Part shown: positions 40,583 through 52,103 of the stretch, one piece after another
Numbering within the stretch: the first letter of the stretch is position 1
Layout: each line of letters starts with the position of its first letter
NCBI RefSeq assembly: GCF_003004785.1
Contig: NZ_PVZS01000014.1
Span: forward strand, 1-64,000
Reading direction: 5' to 3'
Length of the DNA: 64,000 nucleotides
Origin: Alsobacter soli
Lineage (GTDB): Bacteria; Pseudomonadota; Alphaproteobacteria; Rhizobiales; Beijerinckiaceae
Translations under genes and position numbers: made by a program
The notes under the pieces: model-generated
Told to the model about the DNA's origin: nothing
The model's database searches: none
The model's input: the letters and a program-made list of their open reading frames with translations, nothing else

Positions 40583-40825
40583 TCAGCCCTGGGGCTGGCC
40601 GGACGGGGCCTGCTGCTGCTGGCGCTGCTGCTGCTTCTCCTTCTTGGCCTTGTGGTGGCCCACGGCGCAGCCTGCTGCGGCCCCGAGCTTGCCGTGGCCG
40701 GCCATGTGGCCGGCGATGCCGCCGACCACGGCGCCGGAGATGCACCCGGCCTGGGCGGCGCCGGCGGAGGCGCCGGCGACCGCGAGGCCGAGGGCGACGG
40801 CGAGAACCGGAACGGAGAGGCGCAT
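40583..40825 (-). CDS. Small secreted glycine-rich protein with Gln-rich tail
   Basis: This 80-residue protein has a signal peptide (MRLSVPVLAVALGLAVAGAS to about AQA, residue 26) and a mature glycine-zipper-like stretch (GAVVGGIAGHMAGHGKLGAAAG) flanked by two Cys (GCISG, GCAVG). A tail has Lys and Gln runs (KAKKEKQQQRQQQQ). The upstream AGAAGGGA is a good ribosome site. Glycine-zipper proteins of this size usually associate with the outer membrane; the function is unknown. It is divergent from ccdA. Confidence 0.7.
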   Translation of the reverse strand: MRLSVPVLAVALGLAVAGASAGAAQAGCISGAVVGGIAGHMAGHGKLGAAAGCAVGHHKAKKEKQQQRQQQQAPSGQPQG

Positions 40826-40965
40826 GGAATTTCCCTTCTGAGGATGGCGAAGTCCCTGACATAACGGCGGCGGACCCGCCCGGTTGCCTCGGCGCGGCCC
40901 ACTCCTCCCGACATCGGGAACAGCCCTCGTCTTGGCCGCGGCGGCGGATGGGGGTACGAGAGCGC

Positions 40966-41694
40966 ATGACCGACGTCTCGCTTCCGGCCGCCGTCTTCGC
41001 CGGCCTGCTCAGCTTCCTCAGCCCCTGCGTGCTGCCGCTGGTCCCGCCCTATCTCTGCTTCCTGGCCGGCACGACCATCGAGGAGCTGGCGGAGGAGGGC
41101 GAGCGAGCGGCCCGTCGGGACGTGATGCTGGCGGCCTCGCTCTTCGTGCTGGGCTTCGCGACCGTGTTCGTGCTGATGGGCGCGACCGCGTCGGTGCTGG
41201 GCCAGGTCATCCGGCAATACGCCCAGGCGCTGTCGATCGTGGCGGGCGTCGCCATCATCTTGATGGGACTGCACTTCGTCGGCGTGTTCCGCTTCGCGAT
41301 GTTGTACCGCGAGGCGCGGCTCAAGGTGGAGAAGCCCATCGGGCTCTGGGGCGCCTACGTGATGGGGCTCGCCTTCGCGTTCGGCTGGACGCCCTGCATC
41401 GGGCCGATCCTGGCGTCCATCCTGGCCGTGGCGGGTTCGGAGGACACGGCGGCGCGCGGGGCGACGCTGCTGGCCTTCTACTCGGCCGGGCTCGGCATCC
41501 CGTTCCTGCTCGCGGCGTTCGGACTGGAGCAGTTCACCGGATTCATGCGCCGCTTTCGCAAGCGCATGGGCCTGGTGGAGAAGGCCATGGGCGCGCTGCT
41601 GATCGTGACCGGCCTCGCCTTCCTGACGGGCTCGTTCACGGAGATCTCGTTCTGGCTGCTCGAGACCTTCCCGGCCCTGGGTCGGCTGGGCTAG
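40966..41694 (+). CDS. ccdA: Cytochrome c biogenesis/thiol-disulfide transporter CcdA
   Basis: This 242-residue, six-helix inner-membrane protein moves reducing equivalents from cytoplasmic thioredoxin to periplasmic thiol proteins used in cytochrome c maturation. It has the two conserved Cys in helices 1 and 4: SFLSPCVLPLVPPYLCFLAG and FAFGWTPCIGPILASIL. Length and helix pattern are those of CcdA, without the DsbD periplasmic domains. ATG 40966 is taken; an in-frame ATG at 40948 is possible. The gene stands apart from other ccm genes. Confidence 0.92.
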   Translation: MTDVSLPAAVFAGLLSFLSPCVLPLVPPYLCFLAGTTIEELAEEGERAARRDVMLAASLFVLGFATVFVLMGATASVLGQVIRQYAQALSIVAGVAIILMGLHFVGVFRFAMLYREARLKVEKPIGLWGAYVMGLAFAFGWTPCIGPILASILAVAGSEDTAARGATLLAFYSAGLGIPFLLAAFGLEQFTGFMRRFRKRMGLVEKAMGALLIVTGLAFLTGSFTEISFWLLETFPALGRLG

Positions 41695-41695
41695 C

Positions 41696-42163
41696 TCAAA
41701 GCTCCAGCTTCAGGCCTTCGTGGCTCGCCTTGAAGCCGAGCTGCGCGTAAAAGCGGAGCGCGTCCGCGCGCGTCTTGTCGGAGGTGAGCTGCACGAGGCC
41801 GCAGCCGCGTGCGCGGCACTGGTCGACCGCCCATTCGATCATCCGCCGGCCAAGCCCGCCGCCACGGTGCGAGGCGGCGATGCGGACGCTCTCGATCTGC
41901 CCCCGCCAGAGCCCGAGACGGGACAGGCCGGGGATGAAGCTGATCTGCAGGCAGCCGACGACCTGATCCCCATCCGTCACCACCGCAAGCAACTGGTTGT
42001 GGTCGCGCTGGATCGCCGCGAAAGCGTCGTCGTAGCGCCGGTCGAGGGGCAGTCCCGGCTTCTCGCGCGAGGCCCCGAGCGGGTCGCGCGCCAGCAGGGC
42101 GACGATGGCCGGCAGATCGGACGCCTCCGCGGGGCGGAAGGCGATCGAGGCCCCTTCGCTCAC
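41696..42163 (-). CDS. GNAT family N-acetyltransferase, coupled to bmt
   Basis: This 155-residue acetyltransferase has a clear motif A: QIESVRIAASHRGGGLGRRMIEWAVDQCRARGCGLVQLT (about residues 88-126), including the RGGGLG acetyl-CoA pyrophosphate loop. FYAQLGFKASHEGLKLEL ends it as in small-molecule GNATs. The start is GTG 42163, overlapping the bmt stop as GTGA, so it is translationally coupled to bmt. The substrate is unknown; convergent with ccdA. Confidence 0.85.
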   Translation of the reverse strand: MSEGASIAFRPAEASDLPAIVALLARDPLGASREKPGLPLDRRYDDAFAAIQRDHNQLLAVVTDGDQVVGCLQISFIPGLSRLGLWRGQIESVRIAASHRGGGLGRRMIEWAVDQCRARGCGLVQLTSDKTRADALRFYAQLGFKASHEGLKLEL

Positions 42164-43176
42164 GCGCCCGTCGCTTCCGCGTCGCGGCCGCGCCTGCCTG
42201 AGCGGGCCCGGCCCGCCGCGGCCTTGGGCCGGGTGATGGGGCCGAGCGTCGCCTCGACGGCGTCCAGGCTCGGACGCTCGGCCGGGCTCAGGCTGTCCAG
42301 GGCCTGCCGCATGGCGGCGATGTGGGCCGGGGAGGTGCCGCAACAGCCGCCGACGATGCGGGCGCCCGAGGCCACCGCGAGGCGGGCGTATTCGGCCATC
42401 AACTCAGGCGTGCCGCCGTAATGCACATGGTCGCCGTGCAGCACCGGGATGCCGCAATTGCCCTTGGCGACGAGCACGTCGCCGGGCGCGGCGCCGCTCA
42501 TGGCAAGCACCGAGGCGACGAGGTCGCCGGGGCCGACGCCGCAGTTCGCCCCGTAGGCGATCGGCTTGCGCGGCAAAGTCTGGGCCAGGGCTGCCAGGCT
42601 CTCGGGCGTCATGCCCATCATGGTGCGGCCGGCCGTGTCGAAGCTCGCCGTGAACACGTAGGGGAGGTCGGCCTCGATGGCGCCGCGGGCGGCGGCCTCG
42701 AGCTCCTCGGGCGCCGACATGGTCTCGATCCAGGCCACGTCCGCTCCGCCCGCCTTCAGGCCGCGGGCCTGCTCGGCGAAGGCCGCCACGGCGCTGGCCA
42801 TGGTGAGCGCGCCAAGCGGCTCGAACAACTCGCCGGTCGGGCCCATGGAGCCGGCGACGACGACCGGGCGCCCGGCCCCATCGGCGACTTCCCTGGCGAT
42901 GGCGGCTGCGATCCGGTTGAGCTCGGCGGCCTGATTCTCCAGGCCGTGCAGCTTCAGGCGGAAGCGGTTCGCGCCGAAGCTGTTGGTGAGGATGATGTCC
43001 GAGCCCGCCTCGACGAAGCGTCGGTGCAGGTCGGCCACCTTCCCGGGGCTCTCGGTGAGCCAGCTCTCGGGAGCCTCGCCCGACATCAGCCCCATCTCGA
43101 AATAGTTCGTGCCGGTGGCGCCGTCGGCCAGGAGCGTGCGGCGTTCGGCGAGGAGGCTGGACAGCAGGTCGGACAT
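42160..43176 (-). CDS. bmt: Betaine-homocysteine S-methyltransferase
   Basis: This 338-residue zinc-dependent homocysteine methyltransferase uses glycine betaine to make methionine and dimethylglycine, like the rhizobial Bmt enzyme. The TIM-barrel start is LLADGATGTNYFEMGL and the central part VAGSMGPTGELFEPLGALT. FTASFDTAGRTMMG is characteristic of the rhizobial enzymes. Zinc Cys ligands are in YGANCGVGPGD and GARIVGGCCGTS. The ATG at 43176 is preceded by repeats; the open frame upstream is not coding. Its last residues are low-complexity (AAAGRARSGRRGRDAEATGA). The overlap with the GNAT gene suggests a two-gene operon. Confidence 0.88.
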   Translation of the reverse strand: MSDLLSSLLAERRTLLADGATGTNYFEMGLMSGEAPESWLTESPGKVADLHRRFVEAGSDIILTNSFGANRFRLKLHGLENQAAELNRIAAAIAREVADGAGRPVVVAGSMGPTGELFEPLGALTMASAVAAFAEQARGLKAGGADVAWIETMSAPEELEAAARGAIEADLPYVFTASFDTAGRTMMGMTPESLAALAQTLPRKPIAYGANCGVGPGDLVASVLAMSGAAPGDVLVAKGNCGIPVLHGDHVHYGGTPELMAEYARLAVASGARIVGGCCGTSPAHIAAMRQALDSLSPAERPSLDAVEATLGPITRPKAAAGRARSGRRGRDAEATGA

Positions 43177-43345
43177 GGACGGGCCTTCATGGTTGCTGCG
43201 CTGCACGCGCGGCCAGCCACCCATAGCACCGGACCGACGTTTTACAAACCGGACAATTCGGGTGATTTGAGGAACGCTCGGCAGGGCCAGCCCCTGTCCG
43301 GGCGGCCGATGGCCCTCCCCTTGGTTCAGGGACGTGCCGCCGCGA

Positions 43346-43485
43346 CCCTGGATTGCTTCGCTTCGCTCGCAATGACGGAGGGCGCAGTCCGCCATGTCGC
43401 CGTCATTGCGAGGAGCGAAGCGACGAAGCAATCCAGCGCGCTTGCGGCGCAGCTCTGGATTGCTTCGCTTCGCTCGCAAAGACGG
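43346..43485. repeat. Type C repeats between livK and bmt
   Basis: One arm lies at 43346-43379 and a full pair at 43401-43485 (CGTCATTGCGAGGAGCGAAG and TTGCTTCGCTTCGCTCGCAA). The arm at 43346 and the pair together give three copies in the 384-base gap. A terminator at 43511-43539 is also present; nothing else was recognised in 43177-43560. Confidence 0.85.
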
Positions 43486-43510
43486 CTGGGTATTCGGGGC
43501 TCCGCCCAAC

Positions 43511-43539
43511 GAAAAGGGCGCCCGCGAGGGGCGCCCTTC
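43511..43539 (-). terminator. Intrinsic terminator of livK
   Basis: On the minus strand AAGGGCGCC and GGGCGCCCTT form a strong stem, followed by TTC. It lies about 20 bases after the livK stop. Confidence 0.75.
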
Positions 43540-43560
43540 CGGTCAGCTTGGAGGCCGATC

Positions 43561-44679
43561 TTACTTCATCTCGACGTAGCTGATCTTGCCGTCGCCCTGC
43601 TTTTTCCAGACATACATGGTGTAGTCCGGACGGGTGATGTCACCCTTCTTGTCGTAGGCGATGTCGCCGATCACGGTCTTGAACGGCTTGCCGGAGTGCA
43701 TCACCTCGGCGACCTTCTTGGGGTCGAGAGACTTCGCCTGCTCGGCGGCCTGGGCCATGATCTGCACCGCGGCGTAGCTGTAGAGCGTGTACGCCTCGGG
43801 GTTGAACTTCTTCGCCTCGAACTTCTTGACGACGTCCTTGGCCTCCGGGCGGTTGCGCGGGTCCGGCGGGAAGGTCATCAGGGTGCCCTCGACGCCCGGG
43901 CCGCCGATCGTGGCGAACTCGTCGGAGGTGATGCCGTCGCCCGACATCAGGACCGCGTTCACGCCCTGGTCGCGCATCTGGCGCACGATGAGGCCACCCT
44001 CGGTGTGCAGGCCGCCCCAGTAGACCACCTCGGCGCCCGAGGACTTGATCTTGGAGACGAGGGCCGAGTAGTCCTTCTCGCCCGTGTTGACGCCCTCGTA
44101 GAGGACTTCCTTCACGCCGGCCTTGTTCATGGCCTTCTTGGTTTCGTCGGCGAGACCCTGGCCGTAGGTCGTCTTGTCGTGGACGACGGCGACCTTCTTG
44201 CCCTTCAGGTTCTTGACGATGTACTCGGCGGCCACCGCGCCCTGCTGGTCGTCACGGCCGCAGGTGCGGAAGACGTTCCAGAGGCCCTTCTCGGTGATCT
44301 TCGGGTTGGTGGCGGCCGGGGTGACCATCAACATGCCGTTCTCGGCGTAGACGTCCGAGGCCGGGTTGGTCACGCCGGAGTTGAAGTGGCCGACCACGAA
44401 CTTGACGCCGTCGCCGACGAACTTGTTCGCCACGGAGACGCCCTGCTTGGGGTCGGACACGTCGTCGCCCGTCGACAGAACCAGCTTCTGACCCAACACG
44501 CCGCCCTTGGCGTTGATGTCCTCGACAGCCTGCTCGGCGCCGTTCTTCAGCTGGGCGCCGAAGGCGGCGTTCGGGCCGGTGATCGGACCGGCGACGCCGA
44601 TCTTCATGTCGGCGTTCGCGACGCCCGACAGAGCCAGCATCGCGCCGAAAGCGATGCCGGTCATCAGCAGTTTCTTCAT
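43561..44679 (-). CDS. livK: Branched-chain amino acid ABC transporter substrate-binding protein
   Basis: This 372-residue periplasmic binding protein has a signal peptide (MKKLLMTGIAFGAMLALSGVANA, then D). The mature start is MKIGVAGPITGPNAAFGAQLKNGAEQAVEDINAKGGVLG, typical of the LivJ/LivK fold. VGHFNSGVTNPASDVYAENG and FRTCGRDDQQGAVAAEYIV are ligand-contact regions. It lies 137 bases downstream of the small membrane protein gene and is transcribed with livHMGF or from its own promoter in 44680-44816; a terminator follows. True substrates may be wider than Leu/Ile/Val. Confidence 0.94.
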   Translation of the reverse strand: MKKLLMTGIAFGAMLALSGVANADMKIGVAGPITGPNAAFGAQLKNGAEQAVEDINAKGGVLGQKLVLSTGDDVSDPKQGVSVANKFVGDGVKFVVGHFNSGVTNPASDVYAENGMLMVTPAATNPKITEKGLWNVFRTCGRDDQQGAVAAEYIVKNLKGKKVAVVHDKTTYGQGLADETKKAMNKAGVKEVLYEGVNTGEKDYSALVSKIKSSGAEVVYWGGLHTEGGLIVRQMRDQGVNAVLMSGDGITSDEFATIGGPGVEGTLMTFPPDPRNRPEAKDVVKKFEAKKFNPEAYTLYSYAAVQIMAQAAEQAKSLDPKKVAEVMHSGKPFKTVIGDIAYDKKGDITRPDYTMYVWKKQGDGKISYVEMK

Positions 44680-44816
44680 TGAACTTCCCCTCTGGTCGAT
44701 GGTCCCGTGGGACCCGGTTTCCCGGACAGCTCCTCACTGGATCGCGCGATCATTGCGCCTTTTCCGGAAGGAGTCATCCGAAAAGCAAAGGTTGAGGCGG
44801 GCTTTAGGCTGCGACT

Positions 44817-45176
44817 TCAGACGGTTGCGCCGGAGCGCTCGCGCCATGAGAAAGGTCCGGTCTTCTCGTAAAGCCAGCGGTACTGGGTGGTCATCTGCTG
44901 GGCGCGCTTGTAGCGGTAGCCCAGCCCGCCAGCGACGAGCAGGATCACGATGTCGACGAGATAGTAGTAGGGCGAGAGCAGCGTGCCCTCGAACAGCGCG
45001 AAGTGAATGAAGCGGACCCCGAAGCCCAGGACGAGCATCGCAGGGATCAGCATCCAGGCCGGGCGCCAGGTCTGGGCGAGGGACTTGCCCGACGCCCAGG
45101 CGGCGGCGCCGCCCATCACGATCGACACGAGAATGAAGACGCCGATCGAGGATTCTTCGTGGAGGAGGCCTTGCAT
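44817..45176 (-). CDS. Small membrane protein, DUF6867-like, in the liv cluster
   Basis: This 119-residue protein has three predicted membrane helices: GVFILVSIVMGGAAAWASG, WMLIPAMLVLGFGVRFIHFALF and YYYLVDIVILLVAGGLGYRY. The tail is cytoplasmic (RAQQMTTQYRWLYEKTGPFSWRERS). Proteins of this type occur beside livF in many Rhizobiales (I recall the DUF6867 name but cannot check it). The gene lies 29 bases after livF, before livK. A role as accessory subunit of the Liv transporter is inference from position. Confidence 0.65.
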   Translation of the reverse strand: MQGLLHEESSIGVFILVSIVMGGAAAWASGKSLAQTWRPAWMLIPAMLVLGFGVRFIHFALFEGTLLSPYYYLVDIVILLVAGGLGYRYKRAQQMTTQYRWLYEKTGPFSWRERSGATV

Positions 45177-45205
45177 GGGTATCCTCGAAACTGGGTGCGC
45201 GGCGG

Positions 45206-45969
<764 letters not shown>

Positions 45970-45973
<4 letters not shown>

Positions 45974-46868
45974 GGGTTCTGCTCCGCCTCGACCTGTTCA
46001 ACCACGGTCTCGACCTCGGCCTCGACCTCCTCGACCTCCTCGTCCTCGACGCCCAGGTAAGCGGCGATGACCTTGGGATCGCTCTGGACCTCCTTGGGGG
46101 TGCCGTCCGCGATCTTCGTGCCATAGTCGAGCACCACGACGTGGTCGGAGATCTGCATCACCACGGACATGTCGTGCTCGATGAGCAGCACGGCGGCCCC
46201 GTGGTCCTTGCGGATGGACTGCAGCAGCGCGTTCAGCTCGAGGCTCTCGCGCGGGTTCAGGCCCGCGGCGGGCTCGTCCAGGCACAGCAGGACAGGGTCC
46301 GTGCACATGGCGCGGGCGATCTCCAGCCGGCGCTGGTCGCCATAGGGCAGTTCGCCGGCGGCGTCGTCTGCGCGGTCGGTGAGGTCGATCTTGTCGAGCC
46401 AATACTTGGCGCGTTCGATCGCCTCCCTTTCCTTCGCCTTGTAGCCGCCGATGCCGAGCACCCCGAGCACGGTCATGCCGGAGGCCAGCATGAGCGGGTT
46501 GTGCTGCGCCACCAGGAGGTTCTCCAGCACCGTCATGCCCTGGAACAGCCGGATGTTCTGGAAGGTGCGGGCGACCTTGGCCTTCCAGTTGATCCGGAAG
46601 TCGGCCAGGCGCTCCAGCAGGAAGCTGGACCCATCCGGGTGGGTGAGGGTGATCATGCCCTCGGTCGGCTTGTAGAACCCCGTGATGCAGTTGAACACGG
46701 TGGTCTTGCCGGCCCCGTTGGGGCCGATCAGGGCGGTGATCTCGGCGCGGCGGGCCTCGAAGCTGAGGTCGTTGATCGCCACCAGGCCGCCGAAGCGCAT
46801 GGTGAGGTGGTCGACCTTCAGCAGGGGCGCCTGCGCGACCGCCGGGGTGGAGGAAGCCATGGAGGACA

Positions 46869-46869
<1 letters not shown>
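45970..46869 (-). CDS. livG: Branched-chain amino acid ABC transporter ATP-binding protein LivG, with acidic tail
   Basis: This 299-residue ATPase has Walker A GPNGAGKT, RTFQNIRLFQGMTVLENLLV, the ABC signature region LPYGDQRRLEIAR, Walker B LLCLDEPAAGLNP and the LIEHDMSVVMQISDHVVVLDYG switch. Typical LivG is about 255 residues. The extra length is a 15-residue N-terminal lead and a C-terminal Glu-rich tail (12 Asp/Glu in the last 27 residues). The ATG at 46869 overlaps the livM stop by one base (TGATG). The tail may be a spacer or a protein-interaction element; no known function. Confidence 0.95.
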
Positions 46870-48434
<1,565 letters not shown>

Positions 48435-48437
48435 GGC

Positions 48438-49352
48438 TCACACCTTCTCGACTTCGGGACGGCCGAGGATGCCCGTGGGCAGGAAGATGAGCGTGATGGC
48501 GAGGATGGAGAACGCCGCCACGTCCTTGTAGTCGATGGTGAAGTAGGCCGACCACATGGTCTCGATGAGGCCGATGAGCAGGCCGCCGATCACCGCGCCG
48601 GGGAGGGAGCCGATGCCGCCGAGCACGGCGGCCGTGAAGGCCTTCACGCCCGGGACGAAGCCGTCGGCGAAGTTCACCACGCCATAGTACATCAGGTACA
48701 TGACGCCCGCGACGGCCGCGAGGGCGGCGCCGATCACGAAGGTGATGGAGATGGTGCGGTCCACGTCGATGCCGAGGAGGGCGGCCATCTTGCGGTCTTG
48801 CTCGCAGGCGCGCTGGGCGCGGCCGAGCGGCGTCTTCTGCACCAGCCACCAGAACACGGCCAGCAGCAGCGCCGTCACCACCATGATGACGATCTGCTTG
48901 TAGGCCAGCACCACGGTGTTGGAGCCCTCGCCCATGACCGTGATGGTGCCCTGGATCATCGGCGGCAGCGGCTTGTTGCGCGGGCCCTGGATCACCTGCA
49001 CGAGGTTGGACAGGAAGATCGACATGCCGATGGCGGAGATCAGCGGCGCGAGGCGGAAGGAGCCGCGCAGCGGGCGGTAGGCGACCCGCTCGATGGTCCA
49101 GTTCCAGAGGCCCGTCAGCGCCATGCCGCAGACCAGGACCAGGATCAGCGCCGGGATTACGGCGACGCCGAGCCAGGCGGTAATGAGCATGAAGAGGATG
49201 AGGGCGATGAAGCCGCCCACCATGAAGACGTCGCCATGGGCGAAGTTGACCATGCCGATGATGCCGAAGACCATCGTGTAGCCGATCGCAATCAGGCCAT
49301 AGATGGACCCCAGCGTCAGCCCGTTGATGAGCTGCTGGAGAAACACTTCCAT
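48438..49352 (-). CDS. livH: Branched-chain amino acid ABC transporter permease LivH
   Basis: This 304-residue permease has eight or so helices. The N-terminus is LQQLINGLTLGSIYGLIAIGYTMVFGIIGMVNFAHGDVFMVG, the diagnostic LivH segment. The EAA-like loop is RACEQDRKMAALLGIDVDRTISITFVIGAALAAVAGVMY. I chose ATG 49352 (MEVFLQQL); the frame is open further upstream but the family starts here. It is the first gene of livHMGF. The 289-base gap to the racemase gene (49353-49641) is unique sequence with the candidate promoter region around 49440-49520, which is A/T-richer. Confidence 0.95.
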   Translation of the reverse strand: MEVFLQQLINGLTLGSIYGLIAIGYTMVFGIIGMVNFAHGDVFMVGGFIALILFMLITAWLGVAVIPALILVLVCGMALTGLWNWTIERVAYRPLRGSFRLAPLISAIGMSIFLSNLVQVIQGPRNKPLPPMIQGTITVMGEGSNTVVLAYKQIVIMVVTALLLAVFWWLVQKTPLGRAQRACEQDRKMAALLGIDVDRTISITFVIGAALAAVAGVMYLMYYGVVNFADGFVPGVKAFTAAVLGGIGSLPGAVIGGLLIGLIETMWSAYFTIDYKDVAAFSILAITLIFLPTGILGRPEVEKV

Positions 49353-49641
49353 GTAAAACGCCACTCCCCTCTGTCGCCCCATTCGCTCTGTCGGCGCTGT
49401 CGGGGCGGCTCGGACCGGCAAGCAAGGCGCATGCCCGGGCCCGGTCTTATCGTGACCAAACTCTTAGCAAGACCCCCGCACGCCGACAATGATCGGCGGT
49501 CACAATCCCGACAAAAAGCAGAAAGCGCTAAAACAAGCGCCGCCTGCAGCGGATTTTGCCGTCGGCAGCCTCTCGCGGCGGAATTGACGCAAGAGACTGC
49601 GAGTCGCCGCTCCCTCATGCGCCGGGCGCCGGGCTGCCATG

Positions 49642-50652
49642 TCAGCTGCGGTCCTTCACCTGGAACCCGTGCGCCAACGGGTCGCGGTCGTCGATGAAGA
49701 TCGTGTTGTAGCCCGTCATGCGCGCCCAGCCCTCGATGGAGGGCACGATGGCGTCGTAGTCGCCCAGTTTCACGGCCTTCTCGACCCGCCCCTTGAACAG
49801 CGTGCCGATGATCGACTCGTGGACGAAGTCGTCGCCCACCTTGAGGCGCCCGAGCGCCGCCCACTGGGCCATGCGGGCCGAAGTGCCGGTGCCGCACGGC
49901 GAGCGGTCGATGGCCTTGTCGCCGTAGAACACCGCGTTCCTGGCGTGAGCCTCGGGGTTGGTCGGGGTTCCGGTCCATTGCACGTGGGATAGGCCGTTGA
50001 TGGCCGGGTTCTCGGGGTGGACGAAGTCGTACTTGGCCCGGAACGCCGCGCGCACCTTCGGGCTCCAGCGCAGGATGTCGGACGGATTCACGTGCTCCAG
50101 GCCGGGGAAGTTCTTCTGCGGCTCGATGATGGCGTAGAAGTTGCCGCCATAGGCCACGTCCGCCACGATCTCGCCGAGGCCCTCCACGTCCGCGGTAAGC
50201 TCGCGCGAGTGGAGGAAGGACGGCACGTTGGTGATGCGGACGCTGTCCACATACTGCCCATTCTGCACAAAGCGCGCCTCCACGAGCCCGGCGGGCGTGT
50301 CGATGCGCAGCACGCCCGGCTCCCGCGGGGTCACCAGCCCGCGCTCCAGCGCCATGGTGACCGTGCCGATCGTGCCGTGCCCGCACATGGGCAGGCAGCC
50401 GGAGGTCTCGATGAACAGGAAAGCGATGTCGCAGTCCTCGCGCGTCGGCGGATAAAGGATCGCGCCCGACATCATGTCGTGGCCGCGCGGCTCGAACATC
50501 AGGCCGGTGCGGATCCAGTCGTATTCGGCCAGGAAGTGGGCGCGCTTCTCCACCATGGTGCGCCCCTCCAGCCGCGGCCCGCCGCCCGCGACCAGACGCA
50601 CCGGATTGCCGCAGGTGTGGCCGTCGACGCAAAAGAAGGTGTGAGTGGCCAT
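49642..50652 (-). CDS. 4-hydroxyproline 2-epimerase (proline racemase family)
   Basis: This 336-residue enzyme of the proline racemase family catalyses trans-4-hydroxy-L-proline to cis-4-hydroxy-D-proline. Both catalytic Cys are present, Cys90 in CLPMCGHGTIG and Cys253 in DRSPCGTGTSAR. That separates it from the trans-3-hydroxy-L-proline dehydratase subgroup, in which the second Cys is Thr. The start FFCVDGHTCGNPVRLV is typical. It lies 193 bases from the dehydrogenase gene, with a type B repeat between, and is the last gene of a probable three-gene hydroxyproline operon. Confidence 0.92.
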   Translation of the reverse strand: MATHTFFCVDGHTCGNPVRLVAGGGPRLEGRTMVEKRAHFLAEYDWIRTGLMFEPRGHDMMSGAILYPPTREDCDIAFLFIETSGCLPMCGHGTIGTVTMALERGLVTPREPGVLRIDTPAGLVEARFVQNGQYVDSVRITNVPSFLHSRELTADVEGLGEIVADVAYGGNFYAIIEPQKNFPGLEHVNPSDILRWSPKVRAAFRAKYDFVHPENPAINGLSHVQWTGTPTNPEAHARNAVFYGDKAIDRSPCGTGTSARMAQWAALGRLKVGDDFVHESIIGTLFKGRVEKAVKLGDYDAIVPSIEGWARMTGYNTIFIDDRDPLAHGFQVKDRS

Positions 50653-50717
50653 AGGGTTAGTCCTGAGCTTTGAGCTTGTGATTCAGGTTTAGGAAGCGCT
50701 GTCGCCGACGTTCGCCG

Positions 50718-50820
50718 TCATCCCCGGCGACCCGCGAAGCGGGTCGCGAAGGGGATCCAGGGGTGAGCGCGGCCGCCCTGGATCCCCTTCCCGGCGCTGC
50801 GCGCCGCCGGGGATGACGGC
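50718..50820. repeat. Type B palindromic repeat within the hydroxyproline gene set
   Basis: CGTCATCCCCGGCGACCCGC and CTTCCCGGCGCTGCGCGCCG, closed by CGGGGATGACGG, are the arms, separating the epimerase and dehydrogenase genes. Confidence 0.85.
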
Positions 50821-50845
50821 GCAAACTGGACGTCTCTGGTCGACA

Positions 50846-52078
50846 TCAAAACCGCTGGGGGCTGAAGCGCGCAAGGTCTATGGCGGGGGCGCGGCCGGCG
50901 ATCAGGGCCGCGACGAGATCGGCGGTGGCGGCGGACTGGGTGAGGCCGTAGTGCCCGTGGCCGAAGGCGTAGAGCACGTCCGGCGTCGCACGCGAGCGGC
51001 CGATTACGGGCAGTGAATCCGGGATGGAGGGGCGGAAGCCCATCCAGAGCGTGCCTGAGTCGAAGGCCGGGAGGTCGCGCAGGTAGCGGGTCGCCTTGGC
51101 GTAGAGGGCGCGGGTGCGGGCGTGGTTGGGCGGCAATTCGAGCCCGCCGAGCTCCACGGCGCCGCCGATGCGCAGGCCGCTGTCCAGCGGCGTCGCCACG
51201 AAGCCCTGGCCGTCGAAGGACACCGGCCGGTTGAGCAGGCCGGTGACGCCAGGGAAGCTGACATTGTAGCCGCGCTCGGTGTCGAGCGGCACGACGTCGC
51301 CCAGGGCGGCCGCGAGCGGCTTCGACCAGGCGCCTGCGGCCAGCACCACCTTGTCGGCGGTGCGCGATCCGCCGCCCGCGAGGCCGATGCGCACGGGGGA
51401 GCCCGGTTCGATGCGGGAGACCGCCGCCTTCTGGAACCGCACGCCGCGCTCCAGGGCCGCGTCGAACAGCGCCTGCGTGACTTCGCGCGGGTCTGTGACG
51501 TGGGCGGCGTCGGGGAAAAAGGCTGCGGCCACGATCCGGTCGGAGAGCGCCGGCTCCATCTGGCGCACCTCGACGGCGTCCAGGAGGTCGCAGGCGACGC
51601 CGAAGGCGCGCTGCTTCTGGAAATGTCCCTTGGCGCGCGCGAAGGCGTCCGCGTCATCGAAGACGAACAGGCCGCCGCGGCGGTGGATGAGGCGAGCGAG
51701 GCCGAGCTCGCCCGAGAGCTTCGTCCAGGCCGGCATGGCGAGGCGCTGCAGGGAGACGAGCGCCTCCACGGAGCGCGCCAGGTTGTCGGGGCGGGAGGCC
51801 CAGATGAGGCGCGTCAGCCAGGGCAGGATGGGGAGGAGGTAGCTCGGTCGGATCGCCAGGGGCCCCAGCGGGTCCAGCAGGAACCGCGGCACGCGCCGCA
51901 GCATCTTGGGCGAGGCGATGGGGTCGATGTCGGTGTGGGCGAGCCAGCCGGCGTTGCCCTGCGAGGCGCCCGCCGCCGGCCCTTCACGGTCCAGAACCGT
52001 GACGTCATGCCCTTCCGCGGCCAGCGCATGGGCGCTGGCGAGGCCGACGAGCCCGGCTCCGATGACGGTGATCTTCAT
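50846..52078 (-). CDS. D-hydroxyproline dehydrogenase (DadA-type FAD oxidoreductase)
   Basis: This 410-residue FAD protein of the DAO family binds FAD at ITVIGAGLVGLASAHALAAEGHDVTVLDRE (residues about 3-32), with GASQGNAGWLAHTDIDPIASP following. The C-terminus has FGHGHYGLTQSAATADLVAALIAGR. It likely oxidises cis-4-hydroxy-D-proline to delta-1-pyrroline-4-hydroxy-2-carboxylate. The specificity is inferred from its position between the epimerase gene (downstream) and the deaminase gene (upstream); alone it could only be called a D-amino-acid dehydrogenase. The start is ATG 52078; the frame upstream belongs to repeats. Confidence 0.85.
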   Translation of the reverse strand: MKITVIGAGLVGLASAHALAAEGHDVTVLDREGPAAGASQGNAGWLAHTDIDPIASPKMLRRVPRFLLDPLGPLAIRPSYLLPILPWLTRLIWASRPDNLARSVEALVSLQRLAMPAWTKLSGELGLARLIHRRGGLFVFDDADAFARAKGHFQKQRAFGVACDLLDAVEVRQMEPALSDRIVAAAFFPDAAHVTDPREVTQALFDAALERGVRFQKAAVSRIEPGSPVRIGLAGGGSRTADKVVLAAGAWSKPLAAALGDVVPLDTERGYNVSFPGVTGLLNRPVSFDGQGFVATPLDSGLRIGGAVELGGLELPPNHARTRALYAKATRYLRDLPAFDSGTLWMGFRPSIPDSLPVIGRSRATPDVLYAFGHGHYGLTQSAATADLVAALIAGRAPAIDLARFSPQRF

Positions 52079-52103
52079 GGTGTTTTCCCAGGCCGATGCC
52101 GCC

